61,144 nt of DNA, from positions 1 to 61,144 of the forward strand of contig NZ_CAJUCP010000028.1 in the NCBI RefSeq assembly GCF_910585425.1, given 5' to 3'. This stretch comes from an uncultured Acetatifactor sp. GTDB lineage: Bacteria; Bacillota; Clostridia; Lachnospirales; Lachnospiraceae. Positions 52,914 through 61,144 of this stretch are shown here, piece after piece (position 1 is the first letter of the stretch; every line of letters starts with the position of its first letter). A program made the position numbers and the translations under genes. The notes beneath the pieces are model-generated. The model was not told where the DNA came from, made no database searches, and worked only from the letters and a program-made list of their open reading frames with translations.

Positions 52914-52952
52914 ATAAAGCGGGGGCCGTCATTCCGACAGCCCCCGCTTTCG
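52914..52952. terminator. Bidirectional terminator
   Basis: AAAGCGGGGGC (52916-52926) pairs with GCCCCCGCTTT (52940-52950). It ends the plus-strand pair of hypotheticals and can also end the minus-strand small gene. Confidence 0.8.
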
Positions 52953-52970
52953 GCGCTATACTGTTTTCAG

Positions 52971-53090
52971 TCACTCCTGCTCTCTGGGATCATGGGTCTC
53001 GATATACTCGATTATCGCAAGTATCTCATCGCTGCTCATTCCCTTTTCTTTCAGTTTACGGATAAGATTAACGACCTCTTTACCTGTCAT
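52971..53090 (-). CDS. Small hypothetical protein
   Basis: 39 aa (MTGKEVVNLIRKLKEKGMSS then EILAIIEYIETHDPREQE), a two-helix acidic/basic peptide. The ATG at 53090 follows AGGTGATTGT; longer starts up to 53189 are possible but overlap leuS. Positioned directly downstream of leuS and may ride on its transcript. Function unknown. Confidence 0.5.
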   Translation of the reverse strand: MTGKEVVNLIRKLKEKGMSSDEILAIIEYIETHDPREQE

Positions 53091-53185
53091 ACAATCACCT
53101 GCTTTCCCTAAACGCCCGCTACCGTTATCTGATGCTTTCATTATAACAGCCAGCACCCCGGGTGTAAAGCCCCTGATTCCCTCTC

Positions 53186-55600
53186 TCATCCCTTCACGAC
53201 GATATTCACGATCCTGCCGGGCACGTAGATTTCTTTCACGATATTGCCGGTGAGCTTGTCTCCCAAAGCCTCCTTGGCCGCCGCGATCACAGCGTCCTTC
53301 TCCTGGTCCTTGGGCACGGAGATGGTGGCGCGGATCTTGCCGTTCACCTGTACGCCTACCTCCACGGTGCTCTCCACGGTCTTGGCCTCCTCATAAGACG
53401 GCCATGTGGTCTGATACACTCTGCCCTCAAAGCCCGCCGCCTGCCACAGCTCCTCCGTGATATGGGGCGCCACCGGATTCAGCAGCGCGATCAATGTCCT
53501 GTACTCGCCCTTCGTGACAGCGTTCTTCTTATAAAATTCATTGATCAGCGCCATCATGGCTGCGATGGCCGTGTTGTACTTCAGGCTCTCGAAGTCTCCG
53601 GACACCTTCTTGATGGTCTGGTGCATCTTCGTCTCCAGATCCGCGCTGTAGCCCTCCTCTTCCGTCACCATGTCCTGGAGCTTCCAGACCCTCTCCAGGA
53701 ACCTTCTGCAGCCCTTCACCCCGTCCTCGCTCCAGGCGGCGCTTAAGTCGAAGGCTCCGATGAACATCTCATAGGTGCGAAGGGTATCCGCGCCGTAATC
53801 CCTGACGATGTCGTCCGGATTCACCACGTTCCCTCTGGACTTGGACATCTTCTCTCCGTTGGAGCCCAGGATCATGCCGTGGCTGGTGCGCTTCCGGTAA
53901 GGCTCCTCGCAGGGCACATGCCCCTGGTCGTAGAGGAATCTGTGCCAGAACCTGGAGTACAGAAGGTGCAGCGTGGTATGCTCCATGCCGCCGTTGTACC
54001 AGTCCACAGGCATCCAGTAGTCCAGCGCCTCCTTGCTGGCCAGCGCATTTTCATTCTTGGGATCCGTGTAGCGCAGGAAGTACCAGGAGGAACCTGCCCA
54101 CTGGGGCATGGTGTCCGTCTCCCGCCTGGCAGGGCCGCCGCAGCAGGGACAGGTGGTGTTCACCCAGTCCTCCATGGCAGCCAGAGGGGACTCGCCGTTG
54201 TCCGTGGGCTCATAGGACTCCACTTCCGGAAGCATCAGGGGCAGCTCGCTCTCATCCAGGGGAACGAAGCCGCACTTCTCGCACTTCACGATGGGGATGG
54301 GCTCCCCCCAGTAGCGCTGTCTGGAGAACACCCAGTCCCGGAGCTTGAAGTTGGTCTTGCTCTGGCCCAGGCCCTTCTCCTCCAGGAATGCGACGATGCG
54401 CTTCTTGGCGTCCGCCACGGACAGGCCGTCCAGGAAATCGGAATTCACCAGCGTCCCGGTCTCCACGTCCGTGTACACTGCCTCCTGGACGCTGACAGGG
54501 CTCCCCGCCACCACCTCTACAATCGGCAGGCCGAACTTCTTTGCGAAATCCCAGTCCCTCTCGTCATGGGCGGGCACTGCCATGATGGCTCCTGTACCAT
54601 AGGTCATCAATACATAGTCGGAAATCCAGATAGGTATCTCCTTGCCGTTGACGGGGTTGGTTGCTGTGAGACCATCGATTTGTACGCCAGTCTTGTCCTT
54701 GGCCAGCTCCGTGCGCTCGAAGTCGGACTTCTTGGCCGCCTGCTCCCTGTAGGCCACAAGGGCATAGTAATTTTTGATTTCATCCTTATACTTTTCAATC
54801 AGGGGATGCTCCGGGGACACCACCATGTAGGTGGCGCCGAACAGCGTATCCGGCCTGGTGGTGTAGATGCGCAGCTTCTCCTCTTTTCCGGTGAGGGAGA
54901 AATCCACCTCCGCGCCCTGGGACTTGCCGATCCAGTTCTTCTGGGACACTTTGACCCGCTCGATGTAGTCCACTGTGTCCAGACCCTGGATGAGCTTGTC
55001 GGCGTACTCCGTGATCTTCAGCATCCACTGGCTCTTGACCTTGCGCACCACCTCCGCGCCGCAGCGCTCGCAGACGCCGTTCACCACTTCCTCATTGGCC
55101 AGGCCCACCTTACAGGAGGTGCACCAGTTGATGGGCATCTCGCTCTTGTAGGCCAGTCCCGCCTTGAAGAGCTTCAGGAAGATCCACTGGGTCCACTTAT
55201 AATAGTTGGGGTCGGTGGTGTTCACCTCCCGCTCCCAGTCGAAGGAATAGCCCAGGGCGTGGAGCTGGCTCTTGAAGCGCTCCACATTGTTCCTGGTCAC
55301 GATTCTGGGGTGGATGTGGTTCTTGATCGCGTAGTTCTCCGTGGGCAGGCCGAAGGCGTCCCAGCCCATGGGGTAGAGCACGTTATAGCCCTGCATCCTG
55401 CGCTTCCTGGCCACGATGTCCAGGGCGGTGTAGGGTCTGGGATGGCCTACGTGGAGTCCCTGTCCCGAGGGATAGGGGAATTCCACCAGGGCATAGTATT
55501 TGGGTTTCGAGTAATCATCCGAGGTCTGGAAGGCCTTCTCCTGGTCCCAGACCGCCTGCCATTTCTGTTCCACCTCATGGTGGTTGTAAGGTGTCGCCAT
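53186..55600 (-). CDS. leuS: Leucyl-tRNA synthetase
   Basis: 804 aa class I synthetase charging tRNA-Leu. Signature HIGH appears as HVGHPRPYT after PYPSGQGL; KMSKS as EKMSKSRGNVVNPD. The editing domain and Cys-rich insert (CEKCGFVPLDE; CPCCGGPARRETD) are intact. ATG 55600 (MATPYNHHEVEQKW) follows GGAGAAG. Controlled by the T-box immediately upstream. Confidence 0.97.
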   Translation of the reverse strand: MATPYNHHEVEQKWQAVWDQEKAFQTSDDYSKPKYYALVEFPYPSGQGLHVGHPRPYTALDIVARKRRMQGYNVLYPMGWDAFGLPTENYAIKNHIHPRIVTRNNVERFKSQLHALGYSFDWEREVNTTDPNYYKWTQWIFLKLFKAGLAYKSEMPINWCTSCKVGLANEEVVNGVCERCGAEVVRKVKSQWMLKITEYADKLIQGLDTVDYIERVKVSQKNWIGKSQGAEVDFSLTGKEEKLRIYTTRPDTLFGATYMVVSPEHPLIEKYKDEIKNYYALVAYREQAAKKSDFERTELAKDKTGVQIDGLTATNPVNGKEIPIWISDYVLMTYGTGAIMAVPAHDERDWDFAKKFGLPIVEVVAGSPVSVQEAVYTDVETGTLVNSDFLDGLSVADAKKRIVAFLEEKGLGQSKTNFKLRDWVFSRQRYWGEPIPIVKCEKCGFVPLDESELPLMLPEVESYEPTDNGESPLAAMEDWVNTTCPCCGGPARRETDTMPQWAGSSWYFLRYTDPKNENALASKEALDYWMPVDWYNGGMEHTTLHLLYSRFWHRFLYDQGHVPCEEPYRKRTSHGMILGSNGEKMSKSRGNVVNPDDIVRDYGADTLRTYEMFIGAFDLSAAWSEDGVKGCRRFLERVWKLQDMVTEEEGYSADLETKMHQTIKKVSGDFESLKYNTAIAAMMALINEFYKKNAVTKGEYRTLIALLNPVAPHITEELWQAAGFEGRVYQTTWPSYEEAKTVESTVEVGVQVNGKIRATISVPKDQEKDAVIAAAKEALGDKLTGNIVKEIYVPGRIVNIVVKG

Positions 55601-55689
55601 AATCTTCTCCTCCTGATTGATCCGCCGCCAAAGCGCGTGCCTTTCGCGCAATGTGCATGCCTTCTCTCCGCAATGGGTCCGCATGATAA

Positions 55690-55990
55690 CAAAAAAGCCC
55701 TTCCGTCAGCTAGAGACGAAAGGGGGCATTTCCGTGGTACCACTCTAATTCGTGAATCTCAGCCCGGCCACAGACCATGACAGCCTCCCGGCGGCACGGC
55801 AGCGGACCCGAATCCACGCACTTATCTTATCGATAACGGGATAAACCGTCACGCCCTACCCACGCGAAGCGCTTCAGGCGCAAGACTCCGAGGCCAGTTG
55901 GGGAAATCTCGCTGCCGCCTCGCACCGCCCGGCGGCTCTCTGCAAGTCCGAAATCCTTAATGCTCCTCTTCTGCGTCGATGTCATTTATT
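55690..55990 (-). promoter_or_regulatory. T-box riboswitch of leuS
   Basis: Canonical elements on the minus strand: stem I AG bulge CAGAGAGCCGC, specifier candidate CTG (Leu) at 55895-55897 flanked by CAA and GCC, T-box AGAGTGGTACCACGG (55732-55746), and a terminator GACGGAAGGGCTTTTTT (55691-55727). Uncharged tRNA-Leu would stabilise the antiterminator and switch leuS on. Confidence 0.93.
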
Positions 55991-55998
55991 ATAGTTCC

Positions 55999-56027
55999 AT
56001 TGTAGACTGCTTTCAGTCATCTGTCAA
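55999..56027 (-). promoter_or_regulatory. Promoter of leuS
   Basis: TTGACA (56022-56027), 17 bases, TACAAT (55999-56004) on the minus strand: near-consensus, giving a ~390-base leader. Confidence 0.85.
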
Positions 56028-56130
56028 GTTAAAATTCATCAAGAATCCCAATAATTACATTAAATTCAGTCTGTCAGCCTGCCCTGCGCGCCGTGCAGCC
56101 TCCCGCCCGGGCGGCGCAGTCCGGGCAGGC

Positions 56131-56167
56131 GAAAAGGCGGAATCCCCGATTTCCGGGAATCCCGCCC
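56131..56167 (-). terminator. Terminator after the EF-G paralogue
   Basis: GGCGGGATTCCC pairs with GGGGATTCCGCC (two wobbles) and is followed by TTTTCGCC on the minus strand. Confidence 0.7.
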
Positions 56168-56222
56168 TCTTCTCACTCAAATACCGGACTCAGCCTCTTT
56201 TCAGGCATTCCGAAGATAAGGC

Positions 56223-58316
56223 TCAGTCTTCCGCGTTGTTCTCCGCAACGCTGGCCGCCCTGGCCGCAATCTCCTTCTCCTGTACATCCGAGGGAGCCTG
56301 CTCATAGCGGACGAACTCATAGGCGTACTCGCCTCTGCCGCCCGTCATGGAGCGCAGGTCAGTGCAGTAGCCGAACAGGCAGCTCTGGGGAATCTCCGCC
56401 TCGATAATCTGCTTCCCGCCGGCTGTAGGATTCATGCCCAGCACGCGGCCTCTCCTCTTGTTCAGGTCGCCCATGACGTCGCCCGTGTAGGCATCCGGCA
56501 CTGTGACCTTCAGGGAAGCGATGGGCTCCAGCAGCACAGGATGGGCCTCCATGAAGCCTTTCTTGAAGGCCTGGATGGTAGCCATCTTGAACGCCTGCTC
56601 GGAGGAGTCCACCGGATGGTAGGATCCGTCGTACAGCACGGCCTTCACGCCCACCACCGGGTACGCCGCCATGGGGCCCTTCACCACGGACTCCTGCAGC
56701 CCCTTGTCCACTGCGGGATAGAAGTTCTTCGGCACCGCGCCGCCCACCACTTCCTGGGTGAACTCATATGCCTGCTCCAGATTCTCGGAGGGGCCGAAGC
56801 GCATCTTTACATGGCCGTACTGGCCGTGGCCGCCGGACTGCTTCTTATATTTATACTCCACATCGGACTGCTTGCGGACGGTCTCCCTGTACGCAACCTT
56901 GGGCCTGGACAGCTCCACGTCCACCTTGTACTCGTTCAGCAGGCGGCTGACCACGATGTCCAGATGCTGGTCGCCCATGCCGTAGAGCAGGGTCTGGCGG
57001 TTCTCCGCGTCGTTGACCATCTTCAGGGTCAGGTCCTCCTGGGTCATCTTCTGCAGGGCCTGGGAAATCTTGTCCACGTCGCCCTTGTTCTTGGGCTTAT
57101 AGCGCATATAGGTGTAAGGCGTGGACACGTCCAGCTTGCCGTACTTGATCGGGGTGGCCTTGGTGGCAAGGCTGTTGCCTGTCCTGGCATCGCTGAGCTT
57201 GGCCAGCGCGCCCAGGTCCCCCGCGTGGAGCTCCGGCACCTCCGTGGCCTTGTTGCCCTGCATCACGTAGAGCTTGCCCACCTTCTCCTCCACCTCGGTG
57301 TCCACATTGTAGAGCAGGTCGTCCGTCTTCAGCACGCCGGAGTTCACCTTGATCAGGGAATACTTGCCGATGAAGGGATCCACGATGGACTTCCAGACAT
57401 AGGCCGACTTCGCCTTGGAGAAGTCATAGTCCGCATTGTAGATCTCGTTGGTCTTCTGGTTGATGCCGGCGATCTTGCGGTTCTCGGGGCTGGGCATGTA
57501 TTTCACGATGTCGTCCAGCAGCGTGTACACGCCCTGGCACAGGACGTTGGAGCCCATGGTCATGGGAATGATGCTGCAGTCGCACACATTGGTGCGCAGG
57601 GCCGCCCTGATCTCCGCATCCGAGAAGGTCTCGCCGCCGAAGTACCGCTCCATCATCTCCTCGCTGGTCTCGGCCACGGCCTCCATCAGCGTATCGCGGC
57701 ACAGCTCCAGGTTCGCCTTGTTGTACTCGGGAATCTCGCAGTCCACCACTTCCTTGCCCTGCCAGCGGTGGCCGGTCTCGGAGACTACGTTCACGTAGCC
57801 CACGAATTTCTCGCTCTCGCGGATGGGCAGGTTGAAGGGTGCCATCTTCTTGCCGTAGAGGTTCGTCATGTCCTCCACCACCTGGCGGAAGGAAGCGTTG
57901 TCCACGTCCATGTTGGACACATAGACGAACCTGGGCAGCTTGTACTTCTCGCACAGCTCCCATGCCTTCTGGGTGCCCACCTCAATGCCGGACTTGCCGT
58001 TCACCACGATAATGGCCGCGCCCGCGGCGCTGACGGCCTCCTCGGCCTCGCCCACAAAGTCGAAATAACCGGGGGTATCTATCACGTTAATCTTGTACCC
58101 TTCCCACTCGATGGGGATAATGGAGGCGTTGATGGAGAACTTGCGCTTCTGCTCTTCCTTGCTGTAGTCGCTCAAGGTGTTGCCGTCGGCTACCTTGCCC
58201 ATTCTGGATGTGATGCCGGACAGATACGCAAAGGCCTCTGCCAGACTGGTCTTGCCGCTTCCGCCGTGGCCCAGCAGTACGACATTGCGAATCTTGTCAG
58301 TTGTGTAGACTTTCAT
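56223..58316 (-). CDS. Elongation factor G paralogue (EF-G type II)
   Basis: 697 aa translational GTPase. P-loop GHGGSGKTS, switch I/II regions (SDYSKEEQKRKFSINASI; DTPGYFDF) and domains II-V are present. The effector region KFSINASI differs from canonical EF-G (GITITSAA), and the G4 motif reads SNMD instead of NKMD, as in secondary EF-G proteins. It is monocistronic and probably not the housekeeping fusA, which usually sits with rpsL/rpsG. ATG 58316 follows GGAGG; an upstream TTG lies in the ribosome site. Confidence 0.88.
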   Translation of the reverse strand: MKVYTTDKIRNVVLLGHGGSGKTSLAEAFAYLSGITSRMGKVADGNTLSDYSKEEQKRKFSINASIIPIEWEGYKINVIDTPGYFDFVGEAEEAVSAAGAAIIVVNGKSGIEVGTQKAWELCEKYKLPRFVYVSNMDVDNASFRQVVEDMTNLYGKKMAPFNLPIRESEKFVGYVNVVSETGHRWQGKEVVDCEIPEYNKANLELCRDTLMEAVAETSEEMMERYFGGETFSDAEIRAALRTNVCDCSIIPMTMGSNVLCQGVYTLLDDIVKYMPSPENRKIAGINQKTNEIYNADYDFSKAKSAYVWKSIVDPFIGKYSLIKVNSGVLKTDDLLYNVDTEVEEKVGKLYVMQGNKATEVPELHAGDLGALAKLSDARTGNSLATKATPIKYGKLDVSTPYTYMRYKPKNKGDVDKISQALQKMTQEDLTLKMVNDAENRQTLLYGMGDQHLDIVVSRLLNEYKVDVELSRPKVAYRETVRKQSDVEYKYKKQSGGHGQYGHVKMRFGPSENLEQAYEFTQEVVGGAVPKNFYPAVDKGLQESVVKGPMAAYPVVGVKAVLYDGSYHPVDSSEQAFKMATIQAFKKGFMEAHPVLLEPIASLKVTVPDAYTGDVMGDLNKRRGRVLGMNPTAGGKQIIEAEIPQSCLFGYCTDLRSMTGGRGEYAYEFVRYEQAPSDVQEKEIAARAASVAENNAED

Positions 58317-58393
58317 TTGACTTTCCTCCAATTTTTATGTAATTTTGGGTATTTCGACATGATGATGATAAGCGATTCAAATCCCATGAATCC

Positions 58394-58422
58394 ATTTTAC
58401 TAGACAATTCGCATTTTTACAA
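58394..58422 (-). promoter_or_regulatory. Promoter of the EF-G paralogue
   Basis: TTGTAA (58417-58422), 17 bases, TAAAAT (58394-58399) on the minus strand. Confidence 0.55.
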
Positions 58423-58463
58423 GACAATATTGGCATTTGCCTTAATTTTTATGTTTTTTTCTG

Positions 58464-58492
58464 TTGACTTTCGCGCTTTACAGTATTATAGT
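58464..58492 (+). promoter_or_regulatory. Promoter of tyrA
   Basis: TTGACT (58464-58469), 17 bases, TATAGT (58487-58492), about 48 bases before the tyrA start. Confidence 0.7.
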
Positions 58493-58539
58493 GGAACGGA
58501 AAAGATACAATTACACCAATCAGGAATCGAGGAAATGCC

Positions 58540-59640
58540 ATGTCTCAACTGACCTGCGGCTTTATCGGACTGGGACTGATCGGGGGCTCCATTGCCAGGG
58601 CCCTGAAAAAGTCTGTCCCGGACATCAAAATCATCGCCTACGACATCAATCGGGAGGCGCTCCTTCTGGCCAAAGAGGCGGCCGTGGCCGATGTCGTCAC
58701 CCCTGCCATAGACGCCAGCTTCACCCAATGCGACTACCTGTTCCTCTGCGCCCCTGTCCGGGGAAACGACGGGAACCTGGAGGCGGTAAAGGCAGTGATG
58801 AAGCCGGGGTGCCTGCTCACCGACGTGGGCAGCGTGAAGGCAGCCATCCATGAGGCCGTGCGGGAGGCCGGGCTGGAGGAAAGCTTCATCGGCGGCCATC
58901 CCATGGCCGGCAGCGAGCGCGTGGGCTTCGCCAATTCCAAGGCCTCTCTGCTGGAGAACGCCTACTATATCCTTACCCCCACCGCCCGGGTCTCCCGGGA
59001 GAAGGTGGAGGCTTACCGGAATCTGGTGGCCGGCATGGGGGCCATCCCCCTGATTCTGGACTGCCGGAAGCACGACTACGTCACCGCCGCCATCAGCCAT
59101 CTGCCCCATGTCATCGCGGCGTCTCTGGTGAACCTGGTGCGGGACAGCGATTCTGAGGACGGCATCATGCGTTTGGTGGCAGCGGGGGGCTTCAAGGACA
59201 TCACCAGGATTGCCTCCTCCTCCCCGGCCATGTGGCAGCAAATCTGCCTGACCAACGGCTCCAACATCTCCTCCCTGCTGTCGGATTATATCGGAGCACT
59301 GACGGAATTTCGAGAGCAGATAGACGGCATGCAGGGTGAATCCCTGTATGAACAGTTCGAGAGCGCCCGCATCTACCGGGATTCCTTCCTCGGCGCCTCC
59401 AGCGGGCCGATCAAGCCCGTCTACGGCATCAGCGTGGACATCGATGACAAGACCGGAGCCCTGGCCCGCATCGTCACCCTGCTGGCGGAGCGCGGCATCA
59501 GCATCAAGAACATCGGCATCACCCACAACAGGGAATCCGAGGACGGGGTTCTGAAGCTGGAGTTCTACGGGGAAGCCGCCCTGGCAGAGGCGTCGGGCCT
59601 TCTGGCCGCGGAAGGCTATGCCCCGCGCGCCCGCTCCTGA
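58540..59640 (+). CDS. tyrA: Prephenate dehydrogenase with C-terminal ACT domain
   Basis: 366 aa. NAD-binding GLGLIGGSIARALKK at the N-terminus, substrate-site GGHPMAGSERVG, and a C-terminal ACT domain (YGISVDIDDKTGALARIVTLL; ERGISIKNIGITH) for feedback by tyrosine. It oxidises prephenate to 4-hydroxyphenylpyruvate. It stands alone here rather than in an aro cluster. Confidence 0.94.
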   Translation: MSQLTCGFIGLGLIGGSIARALKKSVPDIKIIAYDINREALLLAKEAAVADVVTPAIDASFTQCDYLFLCAPVRGNDGNLEAVKAVMKPGCLLTDVGSVKAAIHEAVREAGLEESFIGGHPMAGSERVGFANSKASLLENAYYILTPTARVSREKVEAYRNLVAGMGAIPLILDCRKHDYVTAAISHLPHVIAASLVNLVRDSDSEDGIMRLVAAGGFKDITRIASSSPAMWQQICLTNGSNISSLLSDYIGALTEFREQIDGMQGESLYEQFESARIYRDSFLGASSGPIKPVYGISVDIDDKTGALARIVTLLAERGISIKNIGITHNRESEDGVLKLEFYGEAALAEASGLLAAEGYAPRARS

Positions 59641-59782
59641 CCTGCTCTGCGATGCCGTCTCCTCCGGCCGGGCAGCCCCTCAGTCGGGCAGGGGAATGCG
59701 CTTCCCCGCTGTCCGCCGCTGCCCCATGCGCCGCTCTGGCCGATCTGCCCGGCGTTATGCCTCTGTATACGGATATGTGCAT

Positions 59783-59821
59783 AAAAAGAAGGCAGAAGCC
59801 TGAGCGCTTTTGCCTTTTTCT
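59783..59821. terminator. Bidirectional terminator between tyrA and the VanZ-like gene
   Basis: AAGGCAGAAGC (59789-59799) pairs with GCTTTTGCCTT (59806-59816), flanked by A and T tracts, between convergent units. Confidence 0.8.
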
Positions 59822-59831
59822 TACATAAAAC

Positions 59832-60383
59832 TCAATCACTTTCCTCCACGCAGCCCCTGGCGGCTTTCGCCTTTCTCCCCGCCCCATGTCTGCACCATAA
59901 AGCCGCCGCGCAGATACAGAGCAGCATCCCGAACGCGCCGCCGCAGGTATCCAGCAGCACATCCCAGGGGCTGGCCCAGCGTCCCGGCACGAAATACTGG
60001 TGGAATTCATCACAGGCCGCTGAGAGGAAGACCCACGCTACCGTCAGCAGGCATCTCCCCCTCCCGCGCCTCATCCATTGGCTCAGCAGTGTATACACCA
60101 GAATCCCCATGCACGCATACTCCGAGAAATGGGCCAGCTTCCTGATGGGATGCTCGAAAGCCTCCGCCAGCCCGGACATCCTGGCCTCGCTCCAGTCCCC
60201 GCCGGACAGGGAGTTGAGGATATCCACGCATCTGGCGGAAATCTCCTGGCTCAAGGAGCCGGACTGCTCCCCGTCCTGGGCGGAAAACTGGAAGATGATG
60301 CCGTACAGGACTGCCAGCAATGCCGCTGCTATGCCCGACACCACCCATCTGCGCAGGGCGTCCCGTCTCATCTTATTCGCCAT
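59832..60383 (-). CDS. VanZ-like membrane protein
   Basis: 183 aa with four predicted helices. VanZ-family blocks are HPIRKLAHFSEYACMGILVY and CDEFHQYFVPGRWASPWDVL. The name comes from a teicoplanin-resistance accessory; general function is unknown. It overlaps the upstream PilZ gene by 11 bases, so translation is coupled. Confidence 0.88.
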   Translation of the reverse strand: MANKMRRDALRRWVVSGIAAALLAVLYGIIFQFSAQDGEQSGSLSQEISARCVDILNSLSGGDWSEARMSGLAEAFEHPIRKLAHFSEYACMGILVYTLLSQWMRRGRGRCLLTVAWVFLSAACDEFHQYFVPGRWASPWDVLLDTCGGAFGMLLCICAAALWCRHGAGRKAKAARGCVEESD

Positions 60384-60705
60384 GTACCGTCTGGTATACC
60401 TCTATCCTGGCGGAATCCATCTCCGGCATGCCGATGAAGATGGCTCCGTAGCCATAGCCGCCGCCTTTCAGCTCTATCCGCACAATCTGCAGGAAAGCGT
60501 GTATCACTTCCTTCGTCCAGATGGTCAGATAGGCCTCGTACACCTCTCCGATCTGCAGCGCCTCCGTGCACTCAAAGCCCACCCCGTTCTTTGACACGTC
60601 TGAAATATGGATGGTCACCTCATGTCCGCTGTTTCCGTCCAGCCTCTTGATTACCAGCTTGGACTCCAGATCAGTCCTTCTCGTTCTTCTTCTATCCTGT
60701 TCCAT
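60373..60705 (-). CDS. PilZ-domain protein (putative c-di-GMP receptor)
   Basis: 110 aa, single PilZ domain. RRRTRR at the N-terminus supplies the RxxxR-type c-di-GMP contact and DVSKNGVGFEC the DxSxxG motif. ATG 60705 has AAAGGAG about 11 bases upstream. Overlapping the VanZ-like gene suggests a signalling link to an envelope process. Confidence 0.85.
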   Translation of the reverse strand: MEQDRRRTRRTDLESKLVIKRLDGNSGHEVTIHISDVSKNGVGFECTEALQIGEVYEAYLTIWTKEVIHAFLQIVRIELKGGGYGYGAIFIGMPEMDSARIEVYQTVHGE

Positions 60706-60759
60706 AAGCCATACATCTCCTTTGTCCGGTGAAATCGCCTCCACCTGCTCTATAGGTCA

Positions 60760-60788
60760 AGTATACCATTTTTTGCGCTGCACCACAA
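60760..60788 (-). promoter_or_regulatory. Promoter of the PilZ-VanZ unit
   Basis: TTGTGG (60783-60788), 17 bases, TATACT (60760-60765) on the minus strand. Confidence 0.65.
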
Positions 60789-60835
60789 GACATAATTTCG
60801 GAAACTGCGGATGGGCGGAGAATCCGCGGAAACCC

Positions 60836-61111
60836 TCAGCGGGATGTCCGGGATTCCCCGGCGCAGACCTCCATCCTTCTGCAGTGGGCCCTGCACTTCT
60901 CCAGATGGGAATCCACCAGCTCCCGCTCCATCCGCACGATTTCCCCGTGATGGCGCAGCCACAGCCAGAACATGATGGCGAAATAGGGGGAGAAAAAGCG
61001 CAGCAGCCGCAGGAATCTGTTGGAGCAGGTGCGGAAATTCGCGGATTTCTCCTGCCAGAGCAGAAGGAGGCGGAAGGCCGCAGACTCCTCGGGAGTTTGA
61101 CACCTGAGCAT
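60836..61111 (-). CDS. Hypothetical protein near the window edge
   Basis: A 91-codon frame from ATG 61111, with a Leu/Phe-rich hydrophobic middle (FLRLLRFFSPYFAIMFWLWL) and a basic C-terminus (EKCRAHCRRMEVC). An in-frame TAA directly precedes the ATG and no good ribosome site is visible, so it may be spurious or a remnant. Not recognised. Confidence 0.3.
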   Translation of the reverse strand: MLRCQTPEESAAFRLLLLWQEKSANFRTCSNRFLRLLRFFSPYFAIMFWLWLRHHGEIVRMERELVDSHLEKCRAHCRRMEVCAGESRTSR

Positions 61112-61144
61112 TTAGAAATAACTCACAAAGCCAGTAATGGCTTA

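Noticed and set aside
55800..55860. tRNA-like GGATTCGGGTCCG sequence on the minus strand
   Set aside because: It falls within the leuS T-box leader (stem II/III region) and no cloverleaf can be drawn.
1..61144. Prophage, transposase or integrative-element genes
   Set aside because: No recombinase, transposase, phage structural or conjugation motifs were found, and no long inverted repeats flank any block.

Overview
The window reads as a chromosomal segment of a GC-rich anaerobic Firmicute, most likely a gut Lachnospiraceae-type Clostridium. The support is: AGGAGG-type ribosome binding sites, SigA-like promoters, T-box leaders, ferredoxin-linked 2-oxoacid oxidation, YesM/YesN-type two-component proteins, a high-cysteine protein of the HCB type, and dense glycoside-hydrolase/ABC-importer loci. 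No tRNA, rRNA, CRISPR array, prophage or intact insertion sequence was seen.

Layout. 0-2 kb: Y-family DNA polymerase with a LexA-type box in its promoter; its 3' end runs into a three-copy ~90 bp tandem repeat. 2-5.6 kb: four-subunit 2-oxoacid:ferredoxin oxidoreductase (porCDAB order), preceded by a T-box-like leader with an intrinsic terminator. 5.7-7.9 kb: secreted nuclease lipoprotein and a convergent ArsR-type regulator. 8.0-23.8 kb: one ten-gene minus-strand operon that looks dedicated to arabinan-type polysaccharide. It holds a lipoprotein GH43, a giant solute-binding protein, two permeases, a beta-propeller/Yip1 membrane protein, a DUF5696-type exported protein, a second permease pair with its binding lipoprotein, and a cytoplasmic GH43. 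The regulator promoter and the operon promoter share a 16-bp palindrome. 24.4-29.7 kb: GH51 arabinofuranosidase, then araA with a split transketolase. Together these can release arabinose, isomerise it to ribulose and feed the pentose-phosphate pathway (araB and araD must lie elsewhere).

30.1-31.3 kb: an ABC ATPase fused in frame to the C-terminal half of an ABC-2 permease, a likely deletion product. 31.4-43.7 kb: GH29 fucosidase with an Lpl-type importer; a YesN-type response regulator; GH2 beta-galactosidase co-directional with a YesM-type kinase; an AraC regulator. 43.9-47.6 kb: DUF2461 protein, ECF-like sigma factor, cytosolic-looking GH43 with accessory domains. 47.7-49.7 kb: a two-gene Septu-like (PtuAB) defence cassette of lower GC. 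49.7-53.1 kb: class B sortase, Cys/Gly-rich protein and small hypotheticals. 53.2-61.1 kb: core genes: leuS under a canonical T-box, an EF-G paralogue, tyrA, VanZ-like and PilZ proteins.

The three carbohydrate ABC importers lack an ATPase here and presumably share one encoded elsewhere. The strongest leads are the arabinan operon as a membrane-associated polymer-handling complex, the shared palindrome, the T-box-like por leader, the truncated/fused ABC gene and the Septu-like pair.
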